Shown: positions 62,480-64,000 of the stretch, piece by piece | Layout: each line of letters begins with the position of its first letter | How positions within the stretch are numbered: the stretch's first letter is position 1 | Origin: Eudromia elegans | Lineage: Eukaryota > Chordata > Aves > Tinamiformes > Tinamidae | Assembly (NCBI GenBank): GCA_003342815.1 | Contig: PTEX01000137.1 | Span: 352,852-416,851 of the forward strand | Reading direction: 5' to 3' | DNA length: 64,000 nt | Notes under the pieces: model-generated | The model's database searches: none | What the model was told of the DNA's origin: nothing | Seen by the model: the letters and a program-made list of their open reading frames with translations, nothing else | Made by a program: the position numbers and the translations under genes

Positions 62480-62720
62480 ACAACTGGAGGCGGCGGCGCA
62501 GCCGGGCTGCGCGGGGGCTTGAGCGGAGAGGCGCGGGCGGCGGAACGGCGGCTCCCAGGGAGAGCCGGGCGCGGGGCAGGGCAGGCCGCGCGGCGCCGGC
62601 CTCAGCCCTCCTGCGGCTCCCGACGTGCCTCGTCCCCCAGCACCACGTCCCCAAAGGCATCACAATGGTGCTCGGGAGGCCGTGCCCGCGCGGCCGTCAC
62701 CCACTCGCTGTGCTTCAGAC
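62480..62720. promoter_or_regulatory. CpG-rich block (candidate small CpG island)
   Basis: This is the second densest CG cluster of the window (GGAGGCGGCGGCGCAGCCGG, GGCCGCGCGGCGCCGG). It is bounded on the left by AT-rich sequence and on the right by moderately GC-rich sequence with long open frames. It could be a promoter for a transcript running right beyond the window. Confidence 0.4.
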
Positions 62721-63850
62721 CTGGCGTAATGGACGTGCTGTCAAAACGATGGAAGAGGAACTGCCAGCCCGGAGACAACCCCACGCGGCAGGAGAGGGCA
62801 GCTAAGCAGGCAGTGCCTCCCTGCCTCCTCTCCCTGCCTCCTCTGCCCTGTGCACCAGATGTTGCCGTGTTCAGCTGCTGGGTACAGCAGCGCATCCCTG
62901 AGTCCTCCACAAGCACCTGTAGCTTCCAGCAGAGAGCCAGGATGGCAAATTCACGTCGCCTTCAAAATGTGGCCTGCAGAAAATGCGGCCGTGGTGGCCA
63001 TGCAAACTTCTGATGCCCCTTCCTGCAAGACTTGGGGCCGCAGCAGTGCCCCGGGGGCTGCTGTTTGGCTTGGCAGGGTAACCAGCGCAGTCTGTCCCAC
63101 GGTCAGGTTCATGTGCTTGGCACATCTGTGTGGTGATGGCATCTCTGGGAAGCAGCAGCCTGCGTTCTTTGTGGCTGCTGTTGGGCACTCTCTGCTCTCT
63201 GAGGCACTTTTGAAAATTCCCAGGAAGACAGAGCATTCTGGCTCTCATTTCCACACTTCCCCACCCAGTGCAGTGACCCATCTCACCCACCACAAGCCCC
63301 ACAGGGGTGAAACCCTTGTCTCTCTCCTGAGTTTACTTTTGCCTCTTGCACGAGGAATTGGAAGAGCCGGTTCAAAGGAGCACCCAGGAGCCTCTCAGAG
63401 ATGCCTTGGGGCCCAGGCCCTGTGGTTAAGACTCTTCATTGCTGCTTTTCTTGGATTTGGTGATGCAGCTTCTATATATCTGATCTCGTACCTTCCCTAA
63501 GGACTCAGGAAACAGACTCTTGAAGCAAAAATTGCCATTGCAGATCACAATGTGAAGAAGTAGTTAGAGGTATTTACAAAATTCACAGAACATGCTGGAG
63601 CAGTTGCCATTCTCCAATTCCAGCTGAGTATCCTGAGGAGCAGCCATGACCCTGTTGTGGCACGTGGCTGATATGGGACTGTCGAAGGGTCCTGCAGCCC
63701 AGGAGTCGGAGCAGTCCCAGAGTGGGAGCCTGAGCTGCAGAGAGGGGCCCTGCTCTGTCCCAAAGCCACCGGATCACTGACTTGCTTCCAGAAGGTTGTG
63801 CGTGTGGAAATCTTGAAGGCTGCGGCTAGTGGCTCCGCAACCAAGCCCTT
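62721..63850. other. GC-moderate stretch with long open frames on both strands
   Basis: The plus frame 62850-63500 (216 codons) overlaps minus frames 62871-63302 (143 codons) and 62602-62916 (104 codons). A further 99-codon minus frame lies at 63545-63844. I recognise no domains. Opposed open frames suggest low stop density, not two genes. An exon or a decayed gene copy remains possible. Confidence 0.35.
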
Positions 63851-64000
63851 CCACTTGTCATTCTTTCCCCAGGAGAATGGGAGGGAGAGCAGGACAGGGA
63901 AGGAAGTTAAGCATCAAAAATTTGCACTGAGGCGTTGAGTTTGGATTGCGCAGCTATTCCGGTCCTAACTTCCACTCTGAAGCAGGTCACTTAAGATGGA

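Noticed and set aside
1..64000. CRISPR arrays, tRNA or rRNA genes, bacterial operons
   Set aside because: No spaced direct repeats, cloverleaf or rRNA-like sequence was seen, and CR1 elements and composition show vertebrate nuclear DNA.

Overview
This is a 64 kb piece of vertebrate genomic DNA, most likely from a bird. The evidence is three CR1 LINE copies, two ending in the avian-type 3' octamer repeat (ATTCTATG or ATTCTGTG). The window also has few interspersed repeats, AT-rich non-coding DNA with sharp GC-rich islands, and an assembly gap of 640 N inside the most GC-rich promoter, which is common in bird drafts. CR1 also occurs in turtles and crocodilians, so 'sauropsid' is firm and 'bird' is likely. 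No prokaryotic, CRISPR, tRNA or rRNA features were seen, and no gene could be named.

Layout. (1) 1-26.9 kb: AT-rich, with microsatellites and no recognisable transposon. It may be intron 1 and downstream sequence of a minus-strand gene. Small splice-bounded, phase-compatible open segments on the minus strand (about 0.3-17.8 kb) are given as low-confidence candidate exons. (2) 27.08-28.43 kb: a strong CpG island interrupted by the gap (27484-28123). Its left half points leftward, with two TATA-like boxes and an AAG|GTAAGT donor at 26932/26931 on the minus strand. Its right half carries an RFX X-box-like palindrome and ETS cores and could start a rightward transcript, so it looks like a divergent promoter. 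(3) 28.4-43 kb: AT-rich sequence holding one 5'-truncated CR1 (about 30287-30960, plus strand) whose reverse-transcriptase C-terminus is open apart from one stop. (4) 43.08-43.57 kb: a compound polypyrimidine satellite containing a second gap (43184-43498). (5) 43.6-58.4 kb: two minus-strand CR1 fragments, a long (TTCC)n array and two GC-rich blocks (46.2 and 53.4 kb). (6) 58.4-64 kb: a 99-bp tandem duplication, a purine-skewed segment of about 2.8 kb, and a CpG-rich block at 62.5 kb followed by long open frames on both strands.

Most open frames in the window look like chance products of GC richness, T richness or tandem repeats. The best-supported biology is the divergent CpG-island promoter, the CR1 copies and the simple-sequence arrays. 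The exon proposals are hypotheses that transcript or conservation data would settle quickly.
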